From: Tetracentron sinense
Lineage: Eukaryota > Streptophyta > Magnoliopsida > Trochodendrales > Trochodendraceae
Assembly: GCA_015143295.1 (NCBI GenBank)
Contig: CM026573.1
Coordinates: forward strand, 8,709,934-8,773,933
Reading direction: 5' to 3'
Length of the DNA stretch: 64,000 bases
Shown: piece after piece, positions 9,479 to 20,469 of the stretch
How the letters are laid out: each line of letters starts with the position of its first letter
Position numbering within the stretch: the first letter of the stretch is position 1
Made by a program: the position numbers and the translations under genes
The notes under the pieces: generated by a model
What the model was told of the DNA's origin: nothing
Database searches by the model: none
What the model saw: only the letters and a program-made list of their open reading frames with translations

Positions 9479-10690
9479 AGAGAGAGAGATGCGAATGATG
9501 AAGAAAAGCAGGCACATGGGATTAATACAGGTCGAAGGTACCAGAAGCAAGAGGGCATGTGGATGAGAAGGTTCAGAACTTTTTTTCCATATTTGAAATG
9601 AGCAACAAGCAAGAAAATGGATCCACCCCATTCCAATGGGCTGCCCTTAAATTTCCAACTAATAAAGGCATCTTAGGAGCTTGTTTTGGCCATACTGAAG
9701 TATTACATTTGTGGGGTCCAAAACCTACACCACCACTAACTCCCCTATAAAATATCAGATTGGTGGGTCACAGTTCCCTTTAATCAATGATTTCTCCCTC
9801 AAAATATAAAACCCATTCTATGCTCCAAAGACCTCTCCAGTCCCATACATGTAAAGGTGAAATGGACTACTGACTAGCTTGAGCAAAATAAATAGGCAAA
9901 TAGAGGTGTTTGGCTTAAACCTTTCAATATATAAATGTCTTGTAATGATAGGAACCTAACCAATATTCCAAAATCCCTAAGGTGATTAAAGAGTGAAAAG
10001 TTAGAGTCATATACATTTAATGTGGTAACATACTATCATGATATTCCGTAACCAAAGTCTACGACGACTTTCACTCTGAGACGGGACATTGCTTATGATT
10101 TTCTGTAATCAAGGCATTTCTCAGGATTATTTTTTCCGTAGACCTCCCAGGTAGTTCCATGACTCAAACCTGAGATGTGGTATTAGGCTCTAATACCAAA
10201 TGATAGAAACCTAACCAATACTCCAAAATCCCTGTGACAATTAAGGAGTGGAAAGCAAAGTCCATATACATTTAGAGTCATAACATGTATATACATTTAG
10301 AGTCATAACATGTGAGGGTTTAGGTGATGCTTTGGCTAATATTTTCCGTGAAGCCTCATTCATTACATGCAAACCCTAAAAATGGCAACTAAAGATAATA
10401 AATTTGATTCTAGTTACTGAATCGATGATTGATTTGTTAATTAGGAAACTGTTAAAATCAAATAAGAAATTGGGGAATTTGGCGTACATTGTATCTTAGG
10501 TCAGACCCTAGTATTTTTTATTTACTTTTGGTTAATTATCAGGCATCATGTATCTAGTAGTGCTCCTGCACGGTTACCCCATTTTCAGTATTTTCAGTAT
10601 TCGTCATTTATCATATTGTAAATGTACTTAAAGTATTAAAAAAATAAAATAAAAAATGTATTTACTCTCTCATGGGAAGGGTGGATTCTG
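9479..10690. repeat. Intergenic DNA with a diverged direct duplication
   Basis: A stretch at about 9945-10025 (CCTAACCAATATTCCAAAAT...) recurs at about 10207-10285 (CCTAACCAATACTCCAAAAT...). Within the second copy a 25-base piece, TATACATTTAGAGTCATAAC plus ATG, is itself doubled (10263-10312). No gene seen. Confidence 0.6.
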
Positions 10691-10693
10691 TTA

Positions 10694-11085
10694 GGCTGTG
10701 TTCGGTTGAGGGGTAATTGGGTGAGAGAAAAGAAAGTGAAGTAAAAGAAAAGAAAGAGAAAATGGGTTTTCTCTTGTATGTTTGGTTTGAGAGAAAAGTG
10801 GTGGGAGAAAGTATACTTTTTTCAAATATACCCCTTATTCACATTTATAAAACCCTTTTGATAAAAGGGTAGAATTGGAATAATAATTGGCTTTTTTCAC
10901 TTTCCCTCACTATTCCACCAAAAAGCTAGAATATGAAATGGGTGTAAGTGTAAGAAAATCTGACACTATTAAGCATCTTGATTCTCTAGAAAGTAAAGCT
11001 TTCTTGCAAACCGAACATGGGGTAAGTGGGTGGTTCTCTCACTTTCTTTTACTTCCCCCTACTTACCTCCCAAACGAACACACCC
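10694..11085. mobile_element. Tourist-like MITE, 392 bp
   Basis: Ends GGCTGTGTTCGGTTGAGGGG and, reverse-complemented, GGGTGTGTTCGTTTGGGAGG, each followed inward by AAAGTGA/AAGTAAAAG motifs. TTA flanks at 10691-10693 and 11086-11088. The ORF 10887-11093 is internal to it and not a gene. Confidence 0.8.
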
Positions 11086-11088
11086 TTA

Positions 11089-11937
11089 AGTAAAAGGAGG
11101 AAACTTTATGATAAAATTTGTTGGGTGGAAGATTTGATAGTTTCGCCTTCAATCGTCTATCAGAGGTGACCAAAAGGTCTATTGGAAAAGGCAAAGTTGC
11201 TAATTCCATCATGAGCAAAAGTTCGCTCCACGGGAACTATTCATCCTCGCCCTCACAAATCCCCTTCAACTGTCATGAACTCAGGTTAGATTTTTTAGTC
11301 TTTGTGATTAATTTATTTTATTTTTCTAAAAACTAAAGAATAGATGGATGAACCTTAGGGGTGTGTGGATCTGAATCACAATTAAAGAAGTTAAGAGAGG
11401 GACACGTGGACAAGAAAAGGGGAGCCAAGATGCCCCTCCTCGCTCCAGCAACCTTCATCATATGCTGAGTTGAATCAGCTAGACCCATCTGAAAGTCCTT
11501 CAAGACCATATACCATCTCAATTTCCTATCTTTATATATTTTATTCATTTTTCAATAATCCCCTCCTTGCCCAAGGATGGGAGGGATGTGTTTCGTCCCT
11601 TTAAAATTTGTCACATGTCTCCTTTTAACTCTCTTTAACTATGATTAAGATTCACTAACTCTTAAGATTAAAGAATCTAACCTTAAATTTTAGTAAAAAA
11701 ATTAAAAAAATATTAACCATGAGGTTTAAATATATTCTTAACCAAGTTTCAAGGGCAATTAAAGGGGCTTTGTGCGGAGCGAGACAAGTCCCTCCCTCCT
11801 TGAGGAAGAGATTATTGTTTTTTTATTGCCATCATCTCCGTTATTCTTTTATTTATTTATTTATTGTTAGTTGTGTTAGTATTTGTTTATTGGTTAGTAG
11901 ATTTGAGAACCTAACATTTGAAGCTAGGCCAAATGAT
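11089..11937. other. Intergenic DNA with two CACGTG-family copies
   Basis: A plus-oriented copy lies at about 11340-11420 (GAACCTTAGGGG ... GGGACACGTGGAC) and a minus-oriented one at about 11600-11680 (CACATGTCTCCTTTTAAC ... ATTAAGATTCACTAAC). No gene recognised. Confidence 0.55.
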
Positions 11938-11946
11938 AGGCATATC

Positions 11947-12280
11947 TAAGGGTATCTTTGGGCTGGGCCAGCCTGGGCCTGACTAGGCCTGATTAATAAA
12001 CGGGTCGGGCCAGCCCATTTATTATTTGAGCTGAATCGGGCTGGCTGGACCAACCCATCTAAAAAAATGTACAATTTTTTTGCCTATAAACTAAACGGGC
12101 CTAATCAGGCCGGGTTAGTCGGACTAAGCCCAATTAAAAACCTACCGAAATGGGTCACAATCTTTAGACTCCAATCATAAGCCCAAACCAAGTAATAATC
12201 TGGCAGGGCCGGGCGGGACTAATTATAGAGCAGGTGAGGCTGAGCGGGCTCGCGGACCGACCCAGCCCATTGACACCCCT
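11947..12280. mobile_element. hAT-like GC-rich fold-back element, 334 bp
   Basis: Ends TAAGGGTATCTTTGGGCTGG and, reverse-complemented, AGGGGTGTCAATGGGCTGGG. The 9-base flank AGGCATATC is identical on both sides (11938-11946 and 12281-12289). The interior has CGGGCC, GGGCCTAATCAGGCC and GGCTGG motifs in both orientations, as in the element at 5374-5811. Confidence 0.75.
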
Positions 12281-12289
12281 AGGCATATC

Positions 12290-13399
12290 CATACCATAAC
12301 GCTTGGGAATGGATATCAAACCAATCATATCAGAGATGCACACATTGTTACTAACACAACCGTGATGTTAATATATTTTTCGCTCATAATTTGTTAGAGA
12401 TGAGCTATCTCAAAACAATTATTTTTTTATACACGTAGTTATTGGATAAAGTGGCTTTTTTAATTTAATCAATTAATATTAATTAACATATGTTAATTAG
12501 AGAATACTGACCAATACAAAGCCTAAACAATTTTAGTTAGTTTGAGTAGACAGAGAAATAAAAAAAAATGATTTTTTATGTCAACTCAAATGGAGAACAC
12601 TTTTAGTTGACCTTGTATTTGTCAAATACTCCTAATAAACAAATATTGACCAATTTTAATTGATCGAAGTTGAATTAGGGATATGTTTTCTACCTCCACT
12701 CAAACCCACTAACTCTTAACAGATCTTATATTAGTTAGCATCCCTTAATTCAGACGACAAAATTGGAGTCATATTGATCATTTGTTACCCGACAGTCGTT
12801 TAATGGGTTACTTGGGAATCGTTGAATTTGAATGGGAAGATGTGAAAAATTGTAAATAAATAAATATAATTGTTTATTTATATTTAAGTTTATTTTCCTG
12901 TGAATAATAAGTTAAGGAAAGTTAGGGAGGAAAGGACATGATCACATGACGAGAGCCATTTGGGGTGTGCCAGTGGAGTGAAGGGAGCAGTGGACTGGAT
13001 CACGGTTGGAGATAGACACAAAGTGCACAAAGACAAAAAGAGACCAGTTCGGTAGGGTTAAGGCTAGGTCTTTTCACCCCTCTGCTCCCATTGGACCCAC
13101 AACCCTGATTCCTGGTCCGACTCTCTCTCTCGGCTCTAAATTTTAAGTTTATTCCATTTCTTATTTCTTCGGGTCACCCTATGAAATTCTTCGATTTCTT
13201 CCGAAAGCAGATGATTATCAAGTACGTCAAACTAAAGCAGCATATATCGAATATAATCCACATCATTTCCTCTCTTTTATTAGTTAAGGAAAAGCTCCTC
13301 CCTGGTTGCTAAACTAGTAGGAGTGAATCCGAAGTGGTTTATCTCATTAAAGCTTTTTCAAGTTATTTGAATTGAATTTAATTATTTTTATAAATTATA
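12290..13399. other. Intergenic DNA, nothing recognised
   Basis: AT-rich; no gene, tandem repeat or element boundary could be supported. Confidence 0.45.
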
Positions 13400-13590
13400 C
13401 AATGATTTTGCTTTTGAGACTGTCTAAGGGTAGATTGAGACCGTCGTGAGACTTGTGAGACTAGGATGGCCAGCATGGGATTCAAAGGTTTTTCGAGTCC
13501 CAAAATTTTTTAAAAAAAACATTTGAATCCCATGCTGGCTTACCCAATCTCAGGATGGTCTCGGCCCTAAATGATCTCAAAAGCATAATC
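13400..13590. mobile_element. Small fold-back element with an 18-bp perfect inner stem
   Basis: Outer ends (GATTTTGCTTTTGAGACTGT near 13402 and reverse-complemented GATTATGCTTTTGAGATCAT near 13589) are inverted repeats. Inside, GCCAGCATGGGATTCAAA (13469-13486) is exactly complementary to 13522-13539, with a 35-base loop. Target duplication not identified. Confidence 0.6.
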
Positions 13591-13741
13591 TTTTATATAA
13601 TTATAATAATTTAACTAATATTTTACTTGAGTAAGGAAAAAAATTTAATAGATAAAAAAAGTAATGAATAACTTAGGGCGATCCTGTCAATTTAAGAATG
13701 ACCGTGAATTATCCTATGACCCGAAAGTTGTCTTTATGAGC

Positions 13742-13969
13742 GTTTGGATTGGATTTTATCAGCCAAAAATCAATTATGAGAAAATTGATTGTATAGAAAT
13801 TAATGATCAAATAATCACTTTTTCAATTAATAGAGTTCGACGGAGTTAAGAGACTTGACTCCGTATTCCCCCAACACTATAACTTTAAAAAGTGATCATT
13901 TGACCATTAATTTCTACACAATCAATTTTCTCACAATTGATTTTTGGTTAATAAAATCCGATCCAAACT
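13742..13969. mobile_element. Fold-back MITE with ~83-bp arms
   Basis: The left arm 13742-13824 and right arm 13887-13969 are inverted copies with about 10 mismatches or indels by eye: GTTTGGATTGG at one end, CCGATCCAAAC at the other, with AATCAATT..GAGAAAATTGATTG in between. The 62-base centre holds GACGGAGT..ACTCCGT, itself complementary. A small ORF here is a by-product. Confidence 0.7.
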
Positions 13970-14210
13970 CCTCTAACTATTGACCTCAAATAAAAGATGC
14001 CTTGTACCGATAAACTAATAAAAATAATAATTAAAAAAAGCAATTAAATGAAAATGCCTTTTTTCCTTTCTAAAAATCTAAATTGAAGTCCATTAAGGGG
14101 ATGGGATTTGGTCTTGCTCCAGCAAGACCAAAACCATCTTGCTCTTGGTGGGCTTTAAACATGTGGCCATAAAAATGGAAGAAGATATCAAAGGGAGAGA
14201 AGTCAAAAAA

Positions 14211-14554
14211 GGAGTCAAATCCTCTAAGTTGATAACCGGATCGCCACGTGTCTTCTTTGATGCCCCTTAACTGTGGGTAAGGTTCAACCACCCCTAGGAT
14301 TCACCCACTTATTTTTGGTTTTTTTTTTTAAATATTAATTATTTTTTTAAAATTAAAAACTGTTTTTAGAGTTTTTTTAATATTAAAAACAGTATTTTAA
14401 TTTTTTAAAAAGAATTAATATTTTTTTTAAATATATATATAGGTGGGTGAACCCTAGGGGTAGGTGAACCTTACCCGCGGTTAAGAGGTGTTAAAGGAGA
14501 CACGTGGTGACCTCTAGGGGTGATAACCGGATTTGCCGGAGATGATTTGGCTCC
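14211..14554. mobile_element. Complete fold-back MULE-type MITE, 344 bp, with 9-bp target duplication
   Basis: GTCAAAAAA is repeated perfectly at 14202-14210 and 14555-14563, the 9-bp duplication typical of Mutator-like elements. Left arm (GGAGTCAAATCCTCT..., 14211 to about 14315) and right arm (to GAGATGATTTGGCTCC) are inverted copies over about 105 bp; the centre is a T/A-rich block. Each arm carries a CACGTG (14245-14250 and 14501-14506) beside GGTTCAACC/GGTGAACC and an ACCGCGGT-type or GATAACCGG motif. Confidence 0.9.
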
Positions 14555-14563
14555 GTCAAAAAA

Positions 14564-15116
14564 TAGGGGAGATCAAATGAAATGACTTCTCCCCTTTTGT
14601 ATCGTCTATTAAGAAGATTCACAGCTTTCTGCTTATCCAATAAACGAAAAAATAAATAAAACTATCAAAATAACTGCTTATTTTATTCATACATGGAAAA
14701 TAATCCACATTCTTTATTATATAATTAATTTAATTGAATAGTGAAAAATCCACTTCACTTCTAGAAAGAAGTATAAACCAGTCTGTCATCCCAGCTGGCC
14801 TTCCCACAAAAAAAACTCATCTTTCTCTTTCTGAAAGAAATTATAAATAAAATCAAACTATTCCTAGGAGCTGATAAGCTATATAACCCTTCCATAACAC
14901 CATTTTCAACATCTCTTTCCAATTGAAACACTAGTTTTGTTTTGTTTTTTTTTTTTAATTATGTGATATTAGATCTCTGATCTCTCCCATTCTCTCTCTC
15001 TCTCTCTCTCCACCTTCTAGCCTTTGCTTCCACCACCTTCTCTCTTTACACTATGACAATCAGATCATCATCACAGCTTTTAAGATTTGTGACACCAGCT
15101 TAAGCCAAGAGTTGCA
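14564..15116 (+). promoter_or_regulatory. Promoter and 5' leader of the HD-Zip gene
   Basis: A TATA box candidate TATATAA lies at 14880-14886, about 230 bp before the start codon; TTATAAATAA at 14840-14849 is an alternative. A (TC)n tract at about 14991-15011 falls in the predicted leader, as is frequent in plant 5' UTRs where GAGA-binding BPC proteins act. No upstream ORF of note. Confidence 0.5.
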
Positions 15117-16811
15117 ATGATGGCCTTCTTCCCTGCCAATTTCATGTTACAAACTCCTCATGAAGAGGACCACCACCCTCAAAACTTCCATGGTCTCTCT
15201 CTCTCTCTCTCTCGCTCTAGGTAAAACCCATTTAAATGCTCTATCTTTTAACAGGCTTGGGATGTTTCTGGTGTTACTTACAGGTGTTGCATCACTTCTA
15301 GGGAAGAGATCCATGTCATTTTCTGGTACTGACTTGTGTGAAGAAACGAATGGAGATGATGATATCTCTGATGATGGATCTCAGGCTGGAGAGAAGAAGA
15401 GGAGGCTTAACATGGAACAGATAAAGACACTTGAGAAGAACTTCGAGTTGGGTAACAAGCTTGAGCCTGAAAGGAAAATGCAGCTGGCTCGAGCTCTTGG
15501 TCTGCAACCAAGACAGATTGCTATATGGTTCCAAAACAGGAGGGCAAGGTGGAAGACCAAACAATTGGAGAAAGACTATGATATCCTTAAGAGACAGTTT
15601 GAAGCAATCAAAGCAGATAATAATGCACTCCATGCTCAGAACAAGAAACTTCATGCAGAGGTAATTAATATTTTAAAAGCTCCATAAATTAATCATTTTA
15701 ATGGGTATCTATAAGTTTCTGAACACACCATAGTGTATCCCTGCATTGGGGGAGGTACCGGGTTCCATTCCCGAGAGGATGGGAGTTTGTATGTACTCTC
15801 CACCCGCCCACAAACTGAACAAATACCAACACCTAACTGGCGTTGCGGCCTAAACCTATATCTCGAATCAAAAAAATAATAATAATAAGTTTCTGAACTA
15901 GATCCTAGATCTTTGGTTCTTGGGTAGGGGAGAAAATTTCGATATTTTGGATCTGGGGCTGTATTTAATCTTTTAAAATGGTAACTAGAATTCCTTTTTG
16001 TTTGGGTAGTGGAGATAAATTTACAATTTTGCAATTGGGAATGTGTTGTACTATTTTTTATTTTTTTTTGTGAGATGGAGGGATCTTAGCTTGATTTAAT
16101 GGGATGCAGAGAAAAAATTTCAAATTTTGAATGGGACTGTGTTAACTTTGCAGGTAAAAATTGTGGGTACATTCAGAAAGATCTATGCTTGTTGCCTTTT
16201 TGGGTGGATCATGATTTTTAGGAATACCCTTTATTTCTATTGGTTAATTTCTTGAACAGATGATGGTTTTTAACAAAGAAAATTAATTTACATTTTTCCT
16301 TTTTCTTTTTCTTTCCCTGCCTTCTGTGCTACTTTTTGGTAGATTGATTGAACATGGTTTTGAAGCTAAAGGGAATTATAGCACTGAAAGTGCATGAAGT
16401 TGGGGTTTTTTCAGTATCTTTTTATTCATGCTTCATCTTGATAGGTTAATTTACTGGGTGCAGATATTGGCCTTGAAAAGTAGAGAACCAACTGAAATGA
16501 TCAACCTCAATAAAGAAACTGAGGGTTCTTGCAGTAATAGAAGTGAGAACAGCTCTGATATCAACTTAGATATATCAAGAACACCAGCAAGTGATAGTCC
16601 TCTATCTTCCCATCCAAGTGGTAGATCTCTCTTTGCATCATCTGTAAGGCCTACAAGTGTGGCCCAAATCCTCCATAACTCAGCAAGACTAGACGTTCAA
16701 TGCCAGAAGATGGATCAAACTGTCCAAGAAGAAAACTTTTCGAATATGTTCTGTGGCATCGACGATCAACCGGGATTTTGGCCGTGGCCGGAGCAGCACC
16801 ATTTCCATTGA
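15117..16811 (+). CDS. HD-Zip class I transcription factor, ATHB13/ATHB23/HAT7 type
   Basis: Encodes a 266-residue nuclear DNA-binding factor. Exons are 15117-15192, 15284-15660 and 16464-16811; phases 1 and 0 match at the joins. The N-terminus ([14 protein letters not shown]) and the VASLLGKRS block are typical of this subgroup. The homeodomain covers about residues 62-117, with [10 protein letters not shown] at 107-116, and is followed directly by a leucine zipper with heptads L120, L127, I134, L141, L148 and L155. The [20 protein letters not shown] segment follows, and the C-terminus ends in the aromatic FWPWPEQ motif. Family members bind CAATNATTG pseudopalindromes as dimers and act in leaf and cotyledon shape, root growth and stress responses. 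The first donor (CATG|GTCTCT) lies in a CT microsatellite and is weak, but splicing is required because the unspliced frame stops. A second in-frame ATG at 15120 is an alternative start. A SINE sits in intron 2. The family call is firm; the exact orthologue within the ATHB3/13/20/23 group is not. Confidence 0.93.
15725..15884 (+). mobile_element. tRNA-derived SINE in intron 2 of the HD-Zip gene, 160 bp
   Basis: A perfect 14-bp target duplication ATAAGTTTCTGAAC flanks it (15711-15724 and 15885-15898). It has a B-box-like GGTTCCATTCCC and an (AAT)n 3' tail. It matches the copy at 4840-4993 but lacks about 18 bases near the A box. It is in sense orientation with the gene. Confidence 0.88.
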
Positions 16812-18385
16812 ACTGAACCCCAGTTGTTAAATCAACAGATACCTCAATTCTCAGTTCAACGGCGGCGATCGTTAATTAAAAATGGAAATTGGGCTATTCC
16901 ATTAACTTGAATTCCTGTATTGGTCTTTAGATTAATGGTGTATAGAACAGAACATATCCACTTAAATTTCAGTTGGGTAAGGCCAGTCTGTAGTTGAATT
17001 ATATACCATTTTTTTTCCAGACTTGGAGAGCTGTTTGTTAAATTTGGATAATGGGAAAAAAAATCTAGATAAGTGACTGGTCTAAACTCTAGCATGGCCA
17101 TGAAAAAAAGGGTTTCTCTCCTTACATCTATAATATTTTTCCTGCTTTGGAATCATGTCTATCTACTAAAGAAAAATGTTTGGGAGTGCTTTGGAGAAAG
17201 TTCCCATGAGTAAGCTGATTTAAGCCAAACAGTAAGAAAGGTTAATTGAAGGGTGAACAAAATCTAAGTCGAAGTTAGAGAGGGAGAGAGAATCGAAGCA
17301 CACATTCCAAGAATAAAAAAAGACAAGCAGAAGAAGGATAAGAAAACAAAGAGGAATGGAAATGGTCATTCTCGTGAAGAGGACGTTGGTAATCCTTTGC
17401 TGACAAGGGGAAAGTATCGCACCATATACCTCCTCTGTCACGCATGAAAGAGTTCATGTGATTTACTGTTGTTCCCCATTACCTACTATATCCTCAATCA
17501 AATTCTCTCTCGACCCATCTCTTTCTCAATCGTGCAGCCACACAAGTGTTATTCTCACAGCTCCAGTACATACACACTCTCTGGTCTCTCCCTCTCAATG
17601 TGTCATCATCTGTCCCATGCACATCTTCGATTTGATGCAATCCTTAACGATTGGAGCAACTTATTCAACTTATTACCGTTGCTATTGATAGGTAGTGTGG
17701 AGCCTGACCGGACTGACTTCCTACTCTTTTTTTCTGGGGTAGGGACAAGCTCGTACATTTACACTTTATTTTGTAGCCCTAATACTATTAAGCATAGGGG
17801 GTGACTACTTTTTTTAGATCGTAATTCGTATTTTCTCTTGCTCGGGTTCATAGTAAAAATCTCGATGATTCCGTGGATTTACCTGAACTGAGAGAACCAC
17901 ACAAATCTGATTTTCTTGCATGTGTGCTTGTTATCTATTATGTTTTTTTGCATGTGTGCTTGTTATCTATTATGTTCATTTTTCGTATCTCACATATCCT
18001 ATTTTGAATTATTTCCTAACAGTTATAAATTGGCGTTTTAGTGACAGTTCTTGGTTCTCATGCTAAATTTTCATGTTTAATCATCAGATTTTTTGGAGGG
18101 GAGGGAGAGAACCCCAAAATTTCTAAGTTATTTGTATATGCCTCTTTTTCGTTTCTTTTTTCTGTAAGTGACATCATTTATCTAGGTTATTAGTGTAGGT
18201 TGGGAATTAGATTAATATAAAGGTAGACTTCTCAACTGTCACATTGACGGACTCGAACTTAGTCATCTCCCAAAGGTGACTGAGTTCTCAACTGTCACAT
18301 TGAAATACGTTTTACCACTCAAGCAAACGCTCAATCATATATATGCCTCTTCTTCAAATATAGAATATAAAGAAAATGGACAGAG
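16812..18385. other. 3' flank of the HD-Zip gene and spacer
   Basis: Presumed 3' UTR immediately after the stop codon, then AT-rich sequence. A 31-base piece beginning TTTTTTTGCATGTGTGCTTG (near 17943) repeats TTCTTGCATGTGTGCTTGTT just upstream (near 17912). A GAACTGTCACATTGA piece is doubled at about 18232 and 18288. No second gene seen. Confidence 0.45.
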
Positions 18386-18656
18386 GCACTGGTGGAGCCA
18401 CATGGGGCTCAGGGGGGCTTCAGCCCCCCCTTAAATTTTGAATATATATATATTTTTTTACTATAGTAATAATAAGGGTGTAGCCAGGGAGAGGGGCGGA
18501 GCCAGAGGACAGGGAGCTCTTGTCCTGCCTGAATTTTTGAAAAAGATTTTCTTTACAAAACGGATACAAACAGAGGTGATGCCCCATGAACTTGGCCTCA
18601 AAAAAAAAATCGGGCCCCCCCCCCCCCCCCAACAAGAGAATCTTCGCTCCGCCCCT
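18386..18656. mobile_element. GGGGCGGAG-type TIR element, 271 bp
   Basis: GGACAGAG is duplicated exactly (18378-18385 and 18657-18664). The right end reads CTCCGCCCCT; the left is CACTGGTGGAGCC. A second GGGGCGGAGCCAG end near 18493 suggests a partly nested copy. A C16 run lies at 18615-18630. Confidence 0.65.
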
Positions 18657-18664
18657 GGACAGAG

Positions 18665-19687
18665 ATATCAACAAAAAAAATATATATATATATATATACA
18701 CATACATGGACTGAGGTATAGATCATATTGCCCGAATGCACGGGATCTAATCACAATCCTGCAGGCAATTGTGTGCTTGGGAATTGAGCGAGAATAGTAT
18801 TAGGATGGACTACCTCTTGAAAAGTACTTGTATTGCAGCCGTCTTGAAAAATAAATTTTTGTCTACGCTTCCGAATATACTTTTAAATCTTAATTGTTTA
18901 TAATTAACTAATAAGTAAGGGTTAAGATTTGATTTGACTTTTTTTGTTATTTTTTTTTAATGCCAAATCAAATGGAGTAATGGGTTAAGATTTGACTAAG
19001 GCTTATTTTATCTTTTTAATGTTACATCAATTCTAATCATAACAGTTTAATAATGTAGTTAAAGGATTAAGATTTTGGGGGTATATTTAAGAGTACCTAT
19101 AGACGGATTAAAAAACTAATAATTACAATAATAAGAAAAGATAACTATCGAAAAAGTAACAAAAAATAAAAAATAAGTAAAAGTAGCAAAAATTCACACG
19201 CAAATTTATATGTTTCAATAAGGTGCCTACGTACGTCTACAACAAATGGTCTGCTTTTCTCTAAATTGCATGTGTAATGAAGAAACCTAATCATAATTCA
19301 TTACATATCCAGTACAGAATTGGAGTGATAACCGTCCAAACGGATAATCACCATAAGAATTTAAGACAATCATTACAATATCGATCTTAGAGCTACATTA
19401 TATATATATATCTCGTCGACAGAGATAATCAAAACAGTGGGTTAGACCCTCCTCTGTATAATCTTTTCAAGTTGGATTAATATCACTGTTGTTGCGGTAC
19501 AAAACAAAACATGATCATATTGGATGACAGGTAGCGTCGATGATGGATCGAGTAACCAGTGCGGGTGCTTGTTTGGTATATGGGCAGCAATTGTGGGTCC
19601 GACCACATATAACTTGTCAAGTTGTGGACAATATTTCTCAGGACTCGTCCCCTTTTTACTCTCTTTGACTGTGGTTAAGATTCACCC
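18665..19687. other. Intergenic DNA with one CACGTG-family remnant
   Basis: A (TA)n stretch at about 18679-18698 and a degenerate minus-oriented copy of the dispersed repeat at about 19635-19690 (TTTGACTGTGGTTAAGATTC). No gene seen. Confidence 0.45.
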
Positions 19688-19690
19688 TTA

Positions 19691-20316
19691 GGTTCGTTTG
19701 TTTTACAAGAAATAGGTGAACGAAAATAAAATTAGAAAAAATAAAATAAAAAAAAGTGAGAAAAACAAATTTAATTTTCTTTTGAGTATTTGGTATTAAT
19801 GAAAATAAAATAAAATAAAGTAGGTTAATATTTCTGAATTACATTTCTTAATAATTCATTTTTACATAAAATATAATAAATGATGTGACATTAGTTTAAA
19901 GGTCAAATTGAAATTCAAAACTTTTAACATTATTTTCTTGCAAAAGAACCTACATTTTTAAAGAAAGTAAAATAAAGTTATGCACTAAAAGACAAGAATC
20001 TGTGGGCCCTACATATTGTCTTTTAGTGCATAATTTTCTTTCACTTCTTTTCAAAATTATCCTTCAAAAAAATAGGTTCTTTTAGAAGAAAGTAATGTTA
20101 AAAGTTTTGAATTCATATTTTGTTTTTAACTAATGTCACATCAATTATTATATTTCATGTAAAAAAGAATTATTAGGAAGAGTAATTTAAAAATATCAAT
20201 CTACTTTCTTTCACTTTCTTTTCTTTGATACCAAACACCCAAAAAAAAATTCATTTTCTTTTCTATCACTTTCTTTACTTTTACTTTCTCTCATTTCTTG
20301 CAAAACGAACGGATCT
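19691..20316. mobile_element. Long fold-back Tourist-like element, 626 bp
   Basis: Almost the whole element is one inverted repeat centred near 20005. Ends are GGTTCGTTTGTTTTACAAGA and, reverse-complemented, AGATCCGTTCGTTTTGCAAG. Matching segments recur in mirror order: GTGACATTAGTTT with AACTAATGTCAC, CAAAACTTTTAACATTA with TAATGTTAAAAGTTTTG, and an exact 18-bp inner stem TTATGCACTAAAAGACAA (19978-19995) with 20016-20033. The 20-base loop contains GGGCCC. TTA flanks at 19688-19690 and 20317-20319. No ORF. Confidence 0.85.
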
Positions 20317-20319
20317 TTA

Positions 20320-20466
20320 TCATATGTTTGGTTGCTGAGAAAATAAGTGAAAAGAGAAAAAAGAAAAGAAAATTTATCAAAACATAACTAAGAATTGTGT
20401 TAGAAATCCAAAATTTTATATTCTTTTCCATGTTATTACCTATTTTCTTGACAACCAAACATACTC
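20320..20466. mobile_element. Tourist-like MITE adjoining the fold-back, 147 bp
   Basis: Ends TCATATGTTTGGTTGCTGAG and, reverse-complemented, GAGTATGTTTGGTTGTCAAG, then AAAATA. TTA at 20317-20319 is shared with the preceding element and TTA at 20467-20469 closes it, so one element landed at the TTA flank of the other. Confidence 0.75.
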
Positions 20467-20469
20467 TTA

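Noticed and set aside
15316..15654. Minus-strand ORF over the homeobox exon
   Set aside because: Antisense shadow of exon 2.
15160..15687. 175-codon ORF as a complete HD-Zip protein starting at the 15160 ATG
   Set aside because: Its first ~48 codons read through intron 1 and the CT microsatellite; splicing from the 15117 start restores the conserved N-terminus.
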